The notes beneath the pieces were generated by a model that saw nothing but the letters and a program-made list of their open reading frames with translations, was not told where the DNA came from and did no database searches. Below, piece after piece: positions 33,698 through 47,109 of a DNA stretch of 47,821 nt. Numbering within the stretch: position 1 is the stretch's first letter; every line of letters starts with the position of its first letter. A program made the position numbers and the translations under genes. Source of the stretch: Pseudomonadota bacterium (GTDB lineage Bacteria; Pseudomonadota; Gammaproteobacteria; Steroidobacterales; MnTg04); assembly GCA_022560735.1 (NCBI GenBank), contig JADFSO010000005.1, positions 1 through 47,821 of the forward strand. The letters run 5' to 3'.

Positions 33698-34168
33698 TCA
33701 GGCGCGATGGTAGGGGTGGTTATGCAATAAGCTCCAGGCTCGATAGATTTGCTCGGCCAGCAACACCCGAACCATCCCATGGGGCAGCGTCAGTGCGGAC
33801 AAAGACAGCCTGAATTCGGCTTTTTGCAAACAGGCAGCGGACAAGCCGTCCGGACCGCCGATCAACAAGGTGACATTCCGACCGTCCCGACGCCAGTCCT
33901 CGAGACATTTTGCCAGCCCCTCGGTATCCAGCGCTTTGCCCGTGACCTCGAGGGCGACCACGCGATCGCCGGCCGAGACCTTGCGCAGCATACGCTCGCC
34001 CTCGTCCTTTTTGGCCTGGTCAGCGGAGGATCGCCGGGTGCGCAGGCCCAGCGGGATTTCCACCAGTTTCAACCGGCAGTCGCCACTCAGGCGGCGTGCA
34101 TACTCCTGGTAACCCTGTTCGACCCATGCCGGCATGCGGGTTCCGGCAGCGATCAGTGTCAGACGCAT
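33698..34168 (-). CDS. rlmH: 23S rRNA pseudouridine(1915)-N3-methyltransferase RlmH
   Basis: The 156-residue SPOUT methyltransferase modifies pseudouridine 1915 in helix 69 of 23S rRNA on assembled 70S ribosomes. Typical sequence includes ALEVTGKALDTEGLA, the knot region LLIGGPDGL and C-terminal LPHGMVRVLLAEQIYRAWSLLHNHPYHRA. Length matches E. coli (155). It follows rsfS by 14 bases, the usual pair. Confidence 0.97.
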   Translation of the reverse strand: MRLTLIAAGTRMPAWVEQGYQEYARRLSGDCRLKLVEIPLGLRTRRSSADQAKKDEGERMLRKVSAGDRVVALEVTGKALDTEGLAKCLEDWRRDGRNVTLLIGGPDGLSAACLQKAEFRLSLSALTLPHGMVRVLLAEQIYRAWSLLHNHPYHRA

Positions 34169-34182
34169 CGCGCAGCGCCGGG

Positions 34183-34539
34183 CTACGAACCGGACTGCGC
34201 AGCACGCCTGGCCGCACCGCTGATTTTCCAGAGTTTCTCCAGGTTATAAAAATCTCTTGCCTTCGGCTGCATCACGTGCACCAGCACGTCGTTCAGATCG
34301 ACCAGGATCCAGTCGCCTTGCTGTTCGCCTTCCACGCCCAGTGGCTGGTGCCCGCTTTGCTTGGCTTTCATGACCACGTGGTCGGCCAGCGAGCGCACAT
34401 GGCGATTGGATGTTCCGCTGACGATCACCATGGCATCGGTGATGGTTGTCATGTCGCTGACATCCAGAACTTCGATGTCTAGTCCTTTCAGGCCCTCGAG
34501 CGCGTTTAGCACAAGGTCGATCAGGTTTTTGGTTTCCAT
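34183..34539 (-). CDS. rsfS: Ribosomal silencing factor RsfS
   Basis: The 118-residue DUF143/Iojap protein binds L14 on the 50S subunit and blocks joining with 30S when nutrients are scarce. Visible family segments are GLDIEVLDVSDMTTITDAMVIVSGTSNRHVRSLAD and WILVDLNDVLVHVMQPKARDFYNLEKLW. It lies between nadD and rlmH, the conserved order. Confidence 0.97.
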   Translation of the reverse strand: METKNLIDLVLNALEGLKGLDIEVLDVSDMTTITDAMVIVSGTSNRHVRSLADHVVMKAKQSGHQPLGVEGEQQGDWILVDLNDVLVHVMQPKARDFYNLEKLWKISGAARRAAQSGS

Positions 34540-34567
34540 ACAGGTCCTCGGTTTTTGAAAAATATGT

Positions 34568-35227
34568 TCAGCCGGCGCTGTTCGCCAGCTTCGAAGCGCA
34601 ATAACAACCAGTATCCGAGATCAGTTGCCGGACAGCATCCGGCACCAGGAAGCGCGGGTCACCGCCATCGGCGACCAGCTTTCTCAAGCCGGAAGAAGAA
34701 ATTTCCAGTTGGGTTACGGCGTGAATATAAATCGACCCGGCCAGCGAGTCGTGCAATTCACCGACCCTTGCGGTGCCGCGATCGACCAGCAACTCACCCA
34801 GCGGCCCCAGGCCCGGCGCGCGCCAGCCGGGCCGGTGGGCGACGACGACATGGGCCAGGTGAAGAATCTCGCGCCACTGATACCACTTCGGCAAACCGAG
34901 AAATACGTCCATGCCCACGATCAGGCACAGCGAGCGGCCGGGAAATTCGGCGCGCAATTCGCTGAGTGTATCGACCGAGTAGGACGGGCCCTCCCGCCTG
35001 ATCTCGCGGTCATCGACGACAAAGCCATACTGCGCCTCCGTGGCGACCCGGACCATGGCCAGCCGATGCGCAGCGCTGGCGACCGGCGCCTCGCGGTGCG
35101 GCGGTACGCCACAGGGCATGAAACGAAGTTCGGTCAGGCGCAAGGCCTCGACGAGTTCGAACGCCGTGCGCAGGTGCCCGTAATGGATCGGGTCGAAGGT
35201 GCCGCCAAAAATTCCGATCGGGTTCAT
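34568..35227 (-). CDS. nadD: Nicotinate-nucleotide adenylyltransferase
   Basis: The 219-residue enzyme forms deamido-NAD from nicotinate mononucleotide and ATP. The nucleotidyltransferase start IGIFGGTFDPIHYGHLR (GGTFDPxHxGH), PCGVPPHR, IVGMDVFLGLPKWYQW and the ISSSGLRKLVADG (ISSTxIR-like) motif are present. ATG 35227 gives the standard start and overlaps the holA stop as ATGA, so the two are coupled. Confidence 0.97.
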   Translation of the reverse strand: MNPIGIFGGTFDPIHYGHLRTAFELVEALRLTELRFMPCGVPPHREAPVASAAHRLAMVRVATEAQYGFVVDDREIRREGPSYSVDTLSELRAEFPGRSLCLIVGMDVFLGLPKWYQWREILHLAHVVVAHRPGWRAPGLGPLGELLVDRGTARVGELHDSLAGSIYIHAVTQLEISSSGLRKLVADGGDPRFLVPDAVRQLISDTGCYCASKLANSAG

Positions 35228-36213
35228 GCCGCTTTCCCGAGCGGTTTGCCGGCCATCGCGCTGAGGATCGCGGCGAACTCGGCCCAGGCGTCGCCCGGGA
35301 GCTGACCCTTGGATATCGCATCGGCGCGGGTCGTCGCCATCAGCAATTGCCGGCAGTTGTCGATGCCAAGCCGGCGGGCCCCCGGTTGCAGCTGGCGGAC
35401 TCTGAACGGCGCCATTTTCGCCCTGGCCCCCGGCGGCGCGCCGGCGATCAGGCAAAGATCGATGATATCGCGGGCCAGCGCCCAGCATACGATCGGTGGC
35501 GCCAGGTGCTCTGCTTTCAACCCATACAGCACCCGCAAGGCGCGATCCGCCCTGCCGGCCAGCGCTGCCCCGGTGAGCTGGAATACATCGAAGCGGGCGC
35601 TGTCGGTCACCGCCTCGCTGACCGCTCTTTCATCAACCGGACCCGGCCCGCGCAACAGCAACAGTTTCTGAATTTCCTGCGACGCGGCCACCAGGTTTCC
35701 TTCGACCCGATCCGCCAGCAAGCGCACGGCCGCGGCATCCGGCTGGAGACCGGCCCGCTGCATGCGATCACGGACCCACTGCTGCATCATCTCGGGTTTT
35801 GGCGTCCAGGCATCGATCCGCTGGCCGGCGGCGGTCAAGGCCTTGGCCCAGGCAGCCTTTTTCAGCTCGAAGTGTTTCGCAGCGGAGGCGATGACCAGCA
35901 GCGTATCGTGTTCGGGTGGATCTGCCGCGATCTCCCTGAGCACGCGACTGCCGGTGGCCCCGGGCTTGCCGCCGGGGATGTGCATCTCGACCAGTTGCCG
36001 GTCGCCAAACAGTGACAGGTTGTCGCCACTGGCGACCAGTTCCTGCCAGTCAAAATCTTCGGTAGCAAAAAAAATCTTGCGGATTGCGCCGGCAGCCCGC
36101 TTTCTGATGGCATCGACAGCTTCCTGGACCAACAGCGGGTCATCCCCGGCGATCAGATAGACAGGGTGCAAGGGTTCCGCAGGTTCGGGGCTGTGCCGGT
36201 TATCGGTAGTCAC
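35224..36213 (-). CDS. holA: DNA polymerase III delta subunit
   Basis: The delta subunit opens the sliding clamp as part of the clamp loader. Family features: YLIAGDDPLLVQEAVDAIR near the start, VEGNLVAASQEIQKLLLL, DSARFDVFQLTGAALAGRADRALRVL and the C-terminal helical collar. The start is unsure: GTG 36213 is used here (329 residues); GTG 36255 would add 14. Neither has a clear ribosome-binding site, and the helix usually found before the YLI strand looks missing or replaced. The gap to lptE (over 230 bases) is unusually long for this conserved leuS-lptE-holA series. Confidence 0.9.
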   Translation of the reverse strand: MTTDNRHSPEPAEPLHPVYLIAGDDPLLVQEAVDAIRKRAAGAIRKIFFATEDFDWQELVASGDNLSLFGDRQLVEMHIPGGKPGATGSRVLREIAADPPEHDTLLVIASAAKHFELKKAAWAKALTAAGQRIDAWTPKPEMMQQWVRDRMQRAGLQPDAAAVRLLADRVEGNLVAASQEIQKLLLLRGPGPVDERAVSEAVTDSARFDVFQLTGAALAGRADRALRVLYGLKAEHLAPPIVCWALARDIIDLCLIAGAPPGARAKMAPFRVRQLQPGARRLGIDNCRQLLMATTRADAISKGQLPGDAWAEFAAILSAMAGKPLGKAA

Positions 36214-36418
36214 TAAGGAATCTGCGCGCCTCGCCCGGGTGCAACGATGCGACACCCAGGTCGGGCCAGTGCTCGTGCGGTTATTGTCATTGCCGGCATC
36301 TCAGCGGCTGCATCCTGTCTCCAAGTCATGCTGGGCAAGCCAGTGGCTTTACGGGTTTTATCATAACCGCGCGCTGCCATGGCTGCCACCCTGACCAGGC
36401 GCATGCCATGGCGGCCGG

Positions 36419-36448
36419 GCAGGCCACTAGTCCCGGCCGAGCAGGCCA

Positions 36449-36457
<9 letters not shown>
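36419..36457. repeat. Short direct repeat spanning the lptE stop codon
   Basis: GCAGGCCACTAG(T)CCCGG occurs at 36419-36436 and again at 36441-36457. The second copy contains the lptE stop codon. The adjacent lptE-holA gap also has two GCCATGGC palindromes about 30 bases apart. Apart from these I see no gene or clear RNA in 36214-36448. Confidence 0.6.
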
Positions 36458-40992
<4,535 letters not shown>

Positions 40993-41010
40993 AGGGCGAC
41001 CGACCCGGCG

Positions 41011-41889
41011 CTACTGGTCTTTTTCCGCACCCGGGATGTCCTTTCCACTGATCGTTACCTGGAGGGTATCGATGCGCCGACGGCCTGCGCGAGTCACTTT
41101 GAACGCATAGCCATCGATGGTGACGGTTTCATCGCGCCCGGGCAGTTTGCCCATTTCGCTGAGGATCAGGCCACCGACGGTGCCATAGTCCTCGTCGCTG
41201 AACTCGCTGCCAAAGTACTCGTTGAAATCATCGATACGGGTCAGCGCGTGCACGCTGAACTGGGTCGCGCTGTCGCGCTGAATAAAAATGTCTTCCTCGA
41301 TATCGTGCTCGTCATCGATATCGCCGACGATTTGCTCGAGCACGTCCTCGATGGTCAGCAAACCTGCCACTCCGCCATACTCATCGACGACGATCGCCAT
41401 GTGATTGTGGCTGGCGCGAAATTCCTTGAGCAGGGTCTTGAGCCGCTTGCTTTCGGGGATGAATACCGCAGCGCGCATATACTCACGCATATCGAACGCA
41501 CTGTTGCCGCCATCGGCAAAATAACGCAGCAGATCCTTTGCCATCAGAATACCGGCGACCTCGTCGCGGTCATCGCCGATCACCGGAAACCGCGAGTGGC
41601 CGGACTCGATGATGATCGGCAATATGTCGCGCGCATTGGCATCGCGCTCTACCACCACCATTTGCGAGCGCGGGATCATGATTTCGCGGACGTGGGTATC
41701 GGAAACCTCGAGTACGCCCTCGAGCATCGCCTGTTCATCGGCATCGAGCAGGCCTTGTTTGCCGGCCTGCCGAAGATACTCGACCACTTGTGCGCGATCC
41801 GTCGGCGCGGCGCCGAACCGTTGCCTGATCCGGCTCAGCCAGCGGCGCTGCCACGGACCGTTACTACCTGGAGGCTGGTCGTCGGACAT
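41011..41889 (-). CDS. corC: CorC-type CBS-domain protein
   Basis: The 292-residue cytoplasmic protein has two CBS domains (about residues 65-190; IMIPRSQMVVVERDAN and VDEYGGVAGLLTIEDVLEQIVGDI) and a C-terminal CorC/HlyC transporter-associated domain (about 205-285; FNEYFGSEFSDEDYGTVGGLI). It lacks the membrane DUF21 domain, so it is the YbeX/CorC form, linked to magnesium/cobalt efflux and, in recent work on YbeX, ribosome metabolism. It lies between ybeY and lnt. Confidence 0.95.
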   Translation of the reverse strand: MSDDQPPGSNGPWQRRWLSRIRQRFGAAPTDRAQVVEYLRQAGKQGLLDADEQAMLEGVLEVSDTHVREIMIPRSQMVVVERDANARDILPIIIESGHSRFPVIGDDRDEVAGILMAKDLLRYFADGGNSAFDMREYMRAAVFIPESKRLKTLLKEFRASHNHMAIVVDEYGGVAGLLTIEDVLEQIVGDIDDEHDIEEDIFIQRDSATQFSVHALTRIDDFNEYFGSEFSDEDYGTVGGLILSEMGKLPGRDETVTIDGYAFKVTRAGRRRIDTLQVTISGKDIPGAEKDQ

Positions 41890-41933
41890 AGCTCAGTCTA
41901 CCACCTGTAACCGACCCTGGCTAAGCATGGAAG

Positions 41934-42425
41934 CTAGCATTCGCCGGTATGCTCATAAGGATCCGGGTAACCGATCGACGCCAGGATGGCGGTTTCCAGG
42001 GCCTCCATGTTGGCTGCCTCGTCCGCCTGCCGATGATCGTGGCCCAGCAAATGCAATACGCCATGGATGACCAGATGGGCCCAGTGCGCCTGCGAGTCCT
42101 TGCCCTGCGCCGCCGCCTCGCGCTCGAGCAGCGGTGCGCAGATCAGCAGGTCGCCAAGTAACGGGTGGTCAACCCCGGCCGGCAGATTGGCCGGGAACGA
42201 CAACACGTTGGTCGGGCGGTCCTGACAGCGGTATTTCTTGTTGATGGCCTGGCTTTCCGGTTCACCGACAATACGTAGCGTAATTTCATAATCCCCGCGG
42301 CGACCCTGCAAGGCGGCGCTGACCCAGGCCTGCAACTGTGCTTCATCCGGTACCGTCGCCGAATCGCAAAGCACCTGCAGCGCAAGCTCGACAACCGGCC
42401 CGGACACGGCCTCAGTCTTTTTCAT
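41934..42425 (-). CDS. ybeY: Endoribonuclease / rRNA maturation factor YbeY
   Basis: The 163-residue metalloenzyme takes part in 16S rRNA 3'-end maturation and ribosome quality control. The zinc motif HGVLHLLGHDH (HxxxHxxxxxH) and the PTNVLSFP segment are intact. ATG 42425 overlaps the phoH end by 14 bases; ATG 42437 is an alternative with GAGG close upstream. It is coupled to phoH, its usual partner. Confidence 0.96.
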   Translation of the reverse strand: MKKTEAVSGPVVELALQVLCDSATVPDEAQLQAWVSAALQGRRGDYEITLRIVGEPESQAINKKYRCQDRPTNVLSFPANLPAGVDHPLLGDLLICAPLLEREAAAQGKDSQAHWAHLVIHGVLHLLGHDHRQADEAANMEALETAILASIGYPDPYEHTGEC

Positions 42426-43368
42426 CGTGTTTCGCATAGGCCTCGACGATGACTTGCACCAGCGGATGGCGAACCACATCCTGCGCGTCGAAGCGAGAGA
42501 AGCTGACCCGCTTGACCTTTGACAGGATGTGCACGACCTGGCTGAGTCCCGATTCCTGTCCGTGCGGCAGATCGGTCTGGGTGATGTCGCCGGTCACCAC
42601 CGCACGCGAACCGAAACCGATGCGGGTCAGAAACATTTTCATTTGCTCGGCGCTGGTGTTCTGCGCTTCGTCGAGGATGACAAAACTCTCGCTCAGCGAC
42701 CGCCCGCGCATGAACGCCAGCGGCGCCACTTCGATAATACTTTTTTCCACGAGTCGAGCGACCCGCTCAAAACCCAGCATTTCGTACAGCGCGTCGTACA
42801 TCGGCCGCAGATAGGGATCGATCTTCTGCATCAGGTCGCCGGGCAGGAACCCGAGTCGCTCGCCGGCTTCCACCGCCGGCCGGACCAGGATGATGCGGCG
42901 AACCTCTTCCTGCTCCAGCGCTTCGATCGCACGCGCCACCGCCAGGTAGGTCTTGCCCGTACCGGCCGGCCCGATACCGAAAGTCAGGTCGCTGTTGCGC
43001 ATGTTGTGCAGGTAGGCGAGTTGGTTGCGGCCGCGGCAACGAATCACCTTACGACGCGTGCGCACTTCCCCGTTGATGGTGCTGTTTTCGTCTACCGGCG
43101 TCATGCCGGCTTCGCGCAGCGCCATGTGGACACTTTCGGGATCCAGGTCTTCATCGCCTGCCTGCCGGTAGAGTTGCAGCAAAACCGTGCCCGCGGTCTC
43201 TATATTCTGTGGATCGCCGGCGATGTTGAAGTGGTTTCCCCTGGCGCTGACAGCCACGCCGAAATGATTCTCGATCAGCTTCAGGTGCTGGTCGAACTGG
43301 CCACACAGCCGGGCCAGCCGCTGGTTGTCGGCGGGTTCCAGTGTCAGTTCCAGCAGTTGCTCGCTCAT
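42412..43368 (-). CDS. phoH: PhoH-like ATPase (YbeZ)
   Basis: The 318-residue protein has an N-terminal KH-like region and a PhoH P-loop domain: Walker A GIGPAGTGKT (about residues 131-140), RPAVEAGERLGFLPGDL and Walker B SFVILDEAQNTS, with GDITQTDLP. PhoH/YbeZ is a probable RNA-related ATPase working with YbeY on ribosomes. It follows miaB by no gap and precedes ybeY with overlap. Confidence 0.95.
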   Translation of the reverse strand: MSEQLLELTLEPADNQRLARLCGQFDQHLKLIENHFGVAVSARGNHFNIAGDPQNIETAGTVLLQLYRQAGDEDLDPESVHMALREAGMTPVDENSTINGEVRTRRKVIRCRGRNQLAYLHNMRNSDLTFGIGPAGTGKTYLAVARAIEALEQEEVRRIILVRPAVEAGERLGFLPGDLMQKIDPYLRPMYDALYEMLGFERVARLVEKSIIEVAPLAFMRGRSLSESFVILDEAQNTSAEQMKMFLTRIGFGSRAVVTGDITQTDLPHGQESGLSQVVHILSKVKRVSFSRFDAQDVVRHPLVQVIVEAYAKHDEKD

Positions 43369-44709
43369 TCAGGCAACGCGGCGCTCGATTTCGAGGCGGC
43401 CGCGCAGGGAATTCGGCAACGCCTCGGTGATACGTATATCGGCGAACTGGTTGATCAGCGACGAGTCACCGTCGAAATTTACCCAGCGATTGTTTTCCGT
43501 GCGACCGGACAGCTGGCGTGGGTCCTTTGGCGATGGCTTTTCGACCAGCACGCGCTGCACCGTACCCACCATTGCGCGGCTGATTTCCTGCGCCTGCTGG
43601 TTGATCCGCTGCTGGAGCATAACCAGGCGCCGCTGCTTTTCTTCAGCGCTGCAGGTATCGGCGAATGAGGCGGCCGGCGTGCCGGGTCTTACCGAGTAAA
43701 TAAAACTGAAGGACTGGTCGAAACCGACGTCGGCAATCAGTTGCATGGTGGCGGCGAAATCCTGCTCGGTCTCGCCGGGAAAGCCGACGATAAAATCCGA
43801 TGAAATCGAGATATCCGGCCGTATCTTGCGCAAGCGCCTGATCTTCTGTTTGTATTCCAGCGTCGTGTGACCGCGTTTCATCAGGGCGAGGATGCGATCC
43901 GAGCCGCTTTGCACGGGCAGGTGCAGGAAATTGACCAGCTTGGGAATCTCGGCATAGGCTGCGATCAAGCTGTCGCTAAACTCTACCGGGTGTGAAGTCG
44001 TAAAGCGGATGCGCTCGATGCCACCGATCGCCGCGACAAAATGAATCACGGTTGCCAGATCCGCCTCGGTACCATCGTTCATCGGGCCTCGATAGGCGTT
44101 GACGTTCTGTCCGAGCAAGTTGATATCCCGCACCCCCTGCCCGGCAAGCTGCACGACCTCGGCGATGACGTCATCGAACGGGCGGCTAAATTCCTCGCCG
44201 CGGGTATAGGGCACGACGCAAAAAGTACAATACTTGCTGCAGCCTTCCATCACCGAAACGAATGCCGTTGCGCCTTCGGCGCGCGGTTTCGGCAGGGCAT
44301 CGAATTTCTCGATCTCCGGAAAACTGATATCGACCTGGCCTTCGCCGCTGCTGCGCAGTTTGTCGATCATCGCCGGCAGACGATGCAGTGTCTGCGGGCC
44401 AAAAACCAGGTCGACATAAGGGGCGCGCCGGCGGATCGCCTCCCCTTCCTGTGAAGCCACGCAACCGCCGACGCCGATGACCAGCCCGGGCCGGTCTTTT
44501 TTCCAGTCCTTCCAGCGACCGAGTTGCGAGAACACCTTTTCCTGGGCCTTTTCGCGAATCGAACAGGTATTGAGCAACAGGATGTCAGCTTGCTCCGGGT
44601 CGTCGGTCAATTCCAGGCCGTGCGACTCCCTGAGTACATCCGCCATTTTGTCGGAGTCGTACACATTCATCTGGCAACCAAAAGTCTTGATATAGAGTTT
44701 TCCGGGCAT
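43369..44709 (-). CDS. miaB: tRNA-2-methylthio-N6-dimethylallyladenosine synthase MiaB
   Basis: The 446-residue radical-SAM enzyme adds a methylthio group to i6A37 of tRNAs reading U-starting codons. C12, C49 and C83 (GCQMN, NTCSIR, GGCVA) hold the N-terminal [4Fe-4S] cluster, and C157, C161 and C164 (CSKYCTFC) hold the radical-SAM cluster. A TRAM domain ends the protein. Length matches MiaB rather than RimO. First gene of the miaB-phoH-ybeY-corC-lnt series. Confidence 0.97.
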   Translation of the reverse strand: MPGKLYIKTFGCQMNVYDSDKMADVLRESHGLELTDDPEQADILLLNTCSIREKAQEKVFSQLGRWKDWKKDRPGLVIGVGGCVASQEGEAIRRRAPYVDLVFGPQTLHRLPAMIDKLRSSGEGQVDISFPEIEKFDALPKPRAEGATAFVSVMEGCSKYCTFCVVPYTRGEEFSRPFDDVIAEVVQLAGQGVRDINLLGQNVNAYRGPMNDGTEADLATVIHFVAAIGGIERIRFTTSHPVEFSDSLIAAYAEIPKLVNFLHLPVQSGSDRILALMKRGHTTLEYKQKIRRLRKIRPDISISSDFIVGFPGETEQDFAATMQLIADVGFDQSFSFIYSVRPGTPAASFADTCSAEEKQRRLVMLQQRINQQAQEISRAMVGTVQRVLVEKPSPKDPRQLSGRTENNRWVNFDGDSSLINQFADIRITEALPNSLRGRLEIERRVA

Positions 44710-44793
44710 AGCGTTGACAAAGACCGGCCAAAAGACCTGTTAAAAGACGTAAGTTACTATTTTTCCTTGCATTTCTCCAGCACCAAGCGCCGG

Positions 44794-46506
44794 CTAGCGG
44801 ATATAGCCGAGGCTTTCCAGTTTGATCAGAATCTGGTGCGCGGCGCTGTCCGGTGAAATATGCTGGGTATTGATGTTGACCTCCGGAGTTTCGGGTTCTT
44901 CATAGGGATCGGAAATACCCGTGAATTCCTTGATGATGCCGGCCCGCGCCTTCGCGTAGAGCCCTTTCCGGTCGCGTTGCTCGCAGATTTCCAGCGGCGT
45001 CGAAACGTACACCTCGATAAAGCCGCCGTATTTTTCAATCGCTTCCCTGACCTTGCGGCGGGTAGCCGAATAAGGCGCGATCGGCGCACAGATTGCAATG
45101 CCGCGGTTCTTGACGATCTCGCTGGCGACGAAGCCAATGCGCAGAATGTTCAGGTCGCGGTGCTCGCGCGAGAAACCCAGCTCGCTGGACAGGTGTTTCC
45201 TGACGATATCGCCATCCAGCAGTGTGACCGGGCGGCCACCCATTTCCATCAGCTTGGTCATCAGCGCGTTGGCTATCGTTGACTTCCCGGACCCCGACAG
45301 ACCGGTAAAAAACACCGCCATGCCTTGTTTGTGACGAGCCGGATGGGTCTTGCGCAACTCCTCCACGACATCGCCATAGGAAAACCAGTCCGGAATATCC
45401 AGGCCTTCCTGCAACCGCCGGCGAAACTCGGTACCGGAAATATTCAGCACCGTCTGCTCGTCGGTCGTCTCATCGGCCGGGATGTACTGAGCCATTTCCT
45501 GGACGTAGACCATCATCTTGAACGGCACCATTTCGATGCCTATTTCGTCGGCGTATTGATTGATCAGATCCTGAGCATCATAAGGACCATAAAAAGGCTG
45601 GTCATTCGAATCGTTGCCGGGGCCGGCATGGTCGCGCCCGACGATGAAATGCGTGCAACCGAAATTTTTGCGGATCAGCGCATGCCACACGGCTTCGCGC
45701 GGACCACCCATGCGCATCGCCAGCGGCAACAGGCTCAACGCCGTGGTCTGCTCCGGATATTGCTTGAGGATGTGCTCGTAACAGCGGACCCGGGTGAAAT
45801 GATCGATATCGCCCGGTTTGGTCATGCCCACGACCGGGTGGATCAGCAGATTGGCTTCGACCTCGCGCGCCGCGCGAAAAGTCAGCTCCTGGTGGGCGCG
45901 GTGCATCGGATTGCGGGTCTGGAATGCGACGATTTTCCGCCAGCCCATTTTTTCGAAGCGCCGGCGCAGCTCGGTCGGCGTTTCCCTGAGATGTTTGAAA
46001 TCGTAATGCTCCGGAGATTCGATGCCGGTCAGGCGACCGCCCAGGTAAACCGGGTGCGCAATATGATTGAGGTAGTGGACCGCCGGGTGTTTTTCATCGG
46101 TCGTGCCAAACACCGCTTCGGCCTCGGCCACTTTGTCCGGCTGCCAGATATCGTCGATCGCCAGCGTGGCGATCAGCACGCCTTCGTGGTCGCGCAGGGC
46201 GATCTCGTCGCCGGCGGCCAGTTCGCCGGCGAACTGCTCACTGACATCCAGCGTGACCGGGATCGGCCACAGCGTACCGTCGGCCAGGCGCATGTTCTTC
46301 AGCACCGAGTCGTAATCGGCCTGGTTCAGAAATCCTTCCAGCGGGGAAAAAGCGCCACAAAGCAGCAGCTCGATATCGCACAATTGCCGGTCGCTCAAGT
46401 CCCAGGATTTTAAGTTGCGCGCTTTTTCTTGCGCACCCTCGCGCTGTTCATCGAGCAGGTAAAGAATTTTCAGTTCTCCGCCATGCGGAGCGATTAATTT
46501 TGACAT
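44794..46506 (-). CDS. Bifunctional sulfate adenylyltransferase / adenylylsulfate kinase
   Basis: The 570-residue fusion activates sulfate to APS and then PAPS. The N-terminal part (about 1-385) is a homomeric ATP sulfurylase: PUA-like start PHGGELK, active-site FQTRNPMHRAHQEL, and FIVGRDHAGPGND. The C-terminal part (about 395-570) is APS kinase: P-loop FTGLSGSGKSTIANAL, LLDGDIVRKHLSSELGFSREHRD and KGLYAKARAGIIKEFTGI. ATG 46506 gives the family start. The combination replaces the CysDN/CysC set of enterics. It stands alone behind the ssb terminator, so it must have its own promoter. Confidence 0.96.
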   Translation of the reverse strand: MSKLIAPHGGELKILYLLDEQREGAQEKARNLKSWDLSDRQLCDIELLLCGAFSPLEGFLNQADYDSVLKNMRLADGTLWPIPVTLDVSEQFAGELAAGDEIALRDHEGVLIATLAIDDIWQPDKVAEAEAVFGTTDEKHPAVHYLNHIAHPVYLGGRLTGIESPEHYDFKHLRETPTELRRRFEKMGWRKIVAFQTRNPMHRAHQELTFRAAREVEANLLIHPVVGMTKPGDIDHFTRVRCYEHILKQYPEQTTALSLLPLAMRMGGPREAVWHALIRKNFGCTHFIVGRDHAGPGNDSNDQPFYGPYDAQDLINQYADEIGIEMVPFKMMVYVQEMAQYIPADETTDEQTVLNISGTEFRRRLQEGLDIPDWFSYGDVVEELRKTHPARHKQGMAVFFTGLSGSGKSTIANALMTKLMEMGGRPVTLLDGDIVRKHLSSELGFSREHRDLNILRIGFVASEIVKNRGIAICAPIAPYSATRRKVREAIEKYGGFIEVYVSTPLEICEQRDRKGLYAKARAGIIKEFTGISDPYEEPETPEVNINTQHISPDSAAHQILIKLESLGYIR

Positions 46507-46552
46507 GTTGTAACTCAGTTGTGATCTTAAAAAAACGGGTTGGGGAAAAACA

Positions 46553-46577
46553 ATCGGCGCACCCACGGTGCGCCGAT
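46553..46577 (-). terminator. Strong intrinsic terminator after ssb
   Basis: ATCGGCGCACC (46553-46563) and GGTGCGCCGAT (46567-46577) form a perfect 11-base-pair stem with a three-base loop. On the minus strand TGTTTTT follows directly, with a second run of T seven nucleotides long further on. It lies about 50 bases after the ssb stop codon. Confidence 0.85.
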
Positions 46578-46625
46578 CGGTTCTGATACTCTGCGGCCGC
46601 CTCACGGGCGCGGCCTCGGTACCTG

Positions 46626-47051
46626 CTAAAAAGGAATATCGTCGTCGAACTGGTCACTGGCCGGCGCCGGCGCGCCACCACCGCTGGCAGCCATCGCCGG
46701 TGCGCCCGCACCCTGTCGACCACCGAGCATTTCCATTTCGCGGGCCACGATCTCGGTGGTGTACCGGTCACGGCCATCCTTGTCCTGCCACTTGCGGGTG
46801 CGCAGCCCGCCCTCGATATAGACCTGCGAGCCCTTGCGCAGATATTCGGATGCAATCTCGGCCAGCCGACCGAAGAAAACGACCTTGTGCCACTCGGTGC
46901 GCTCCTTTTGATCGCCGGTCTGCTTGTCTTTCCACGATTCGCTGGTCGCGATACTGATGTTGGTGACATAGGCGCCGCTGGGCATCGCCCGCGTTTCCGG
47001 GTCTGAGCCAAGGTTGCCGATCAGTATGACTTTATTGATTCCGCGGGCCAT
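46626..47051 (-). CDS. ssb: Single-stranded DNA-binding protein
   Basis: The 141-residue protein has the SSB OB-fold ([57 protein letters not shown]) and a short Gly/Ala/Pro linker ending in the acidic tip DDDIPF that recruits repair and replication partners. It acts as a tetramer on single-stranded DNA. CGGAG precedes the ATG. The neighbour is an MFS gene, as in pseudomonads where uvrA lies beyond. Confidence 0.97.
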   Translation of the reverse strand: MARGINKVILIGNLGSDPETRAMPSGAYVTNISIATSESWKDKQTGDQKERTEWHKVVFFGRLAEIASEYLRKGSQVYIEGGLRTRKWQDKDGRDRYTTEIVAREMEMLGGRQGAGAPAMAASGGGAPAPASDQFDDDIPF

Positions 47052-47109
47052 GTTTGCTCCGTATTGTTTGGGTGGGTTGCGCTATGTGCGGGTTGCGTAT
47101 TGTATGCGT

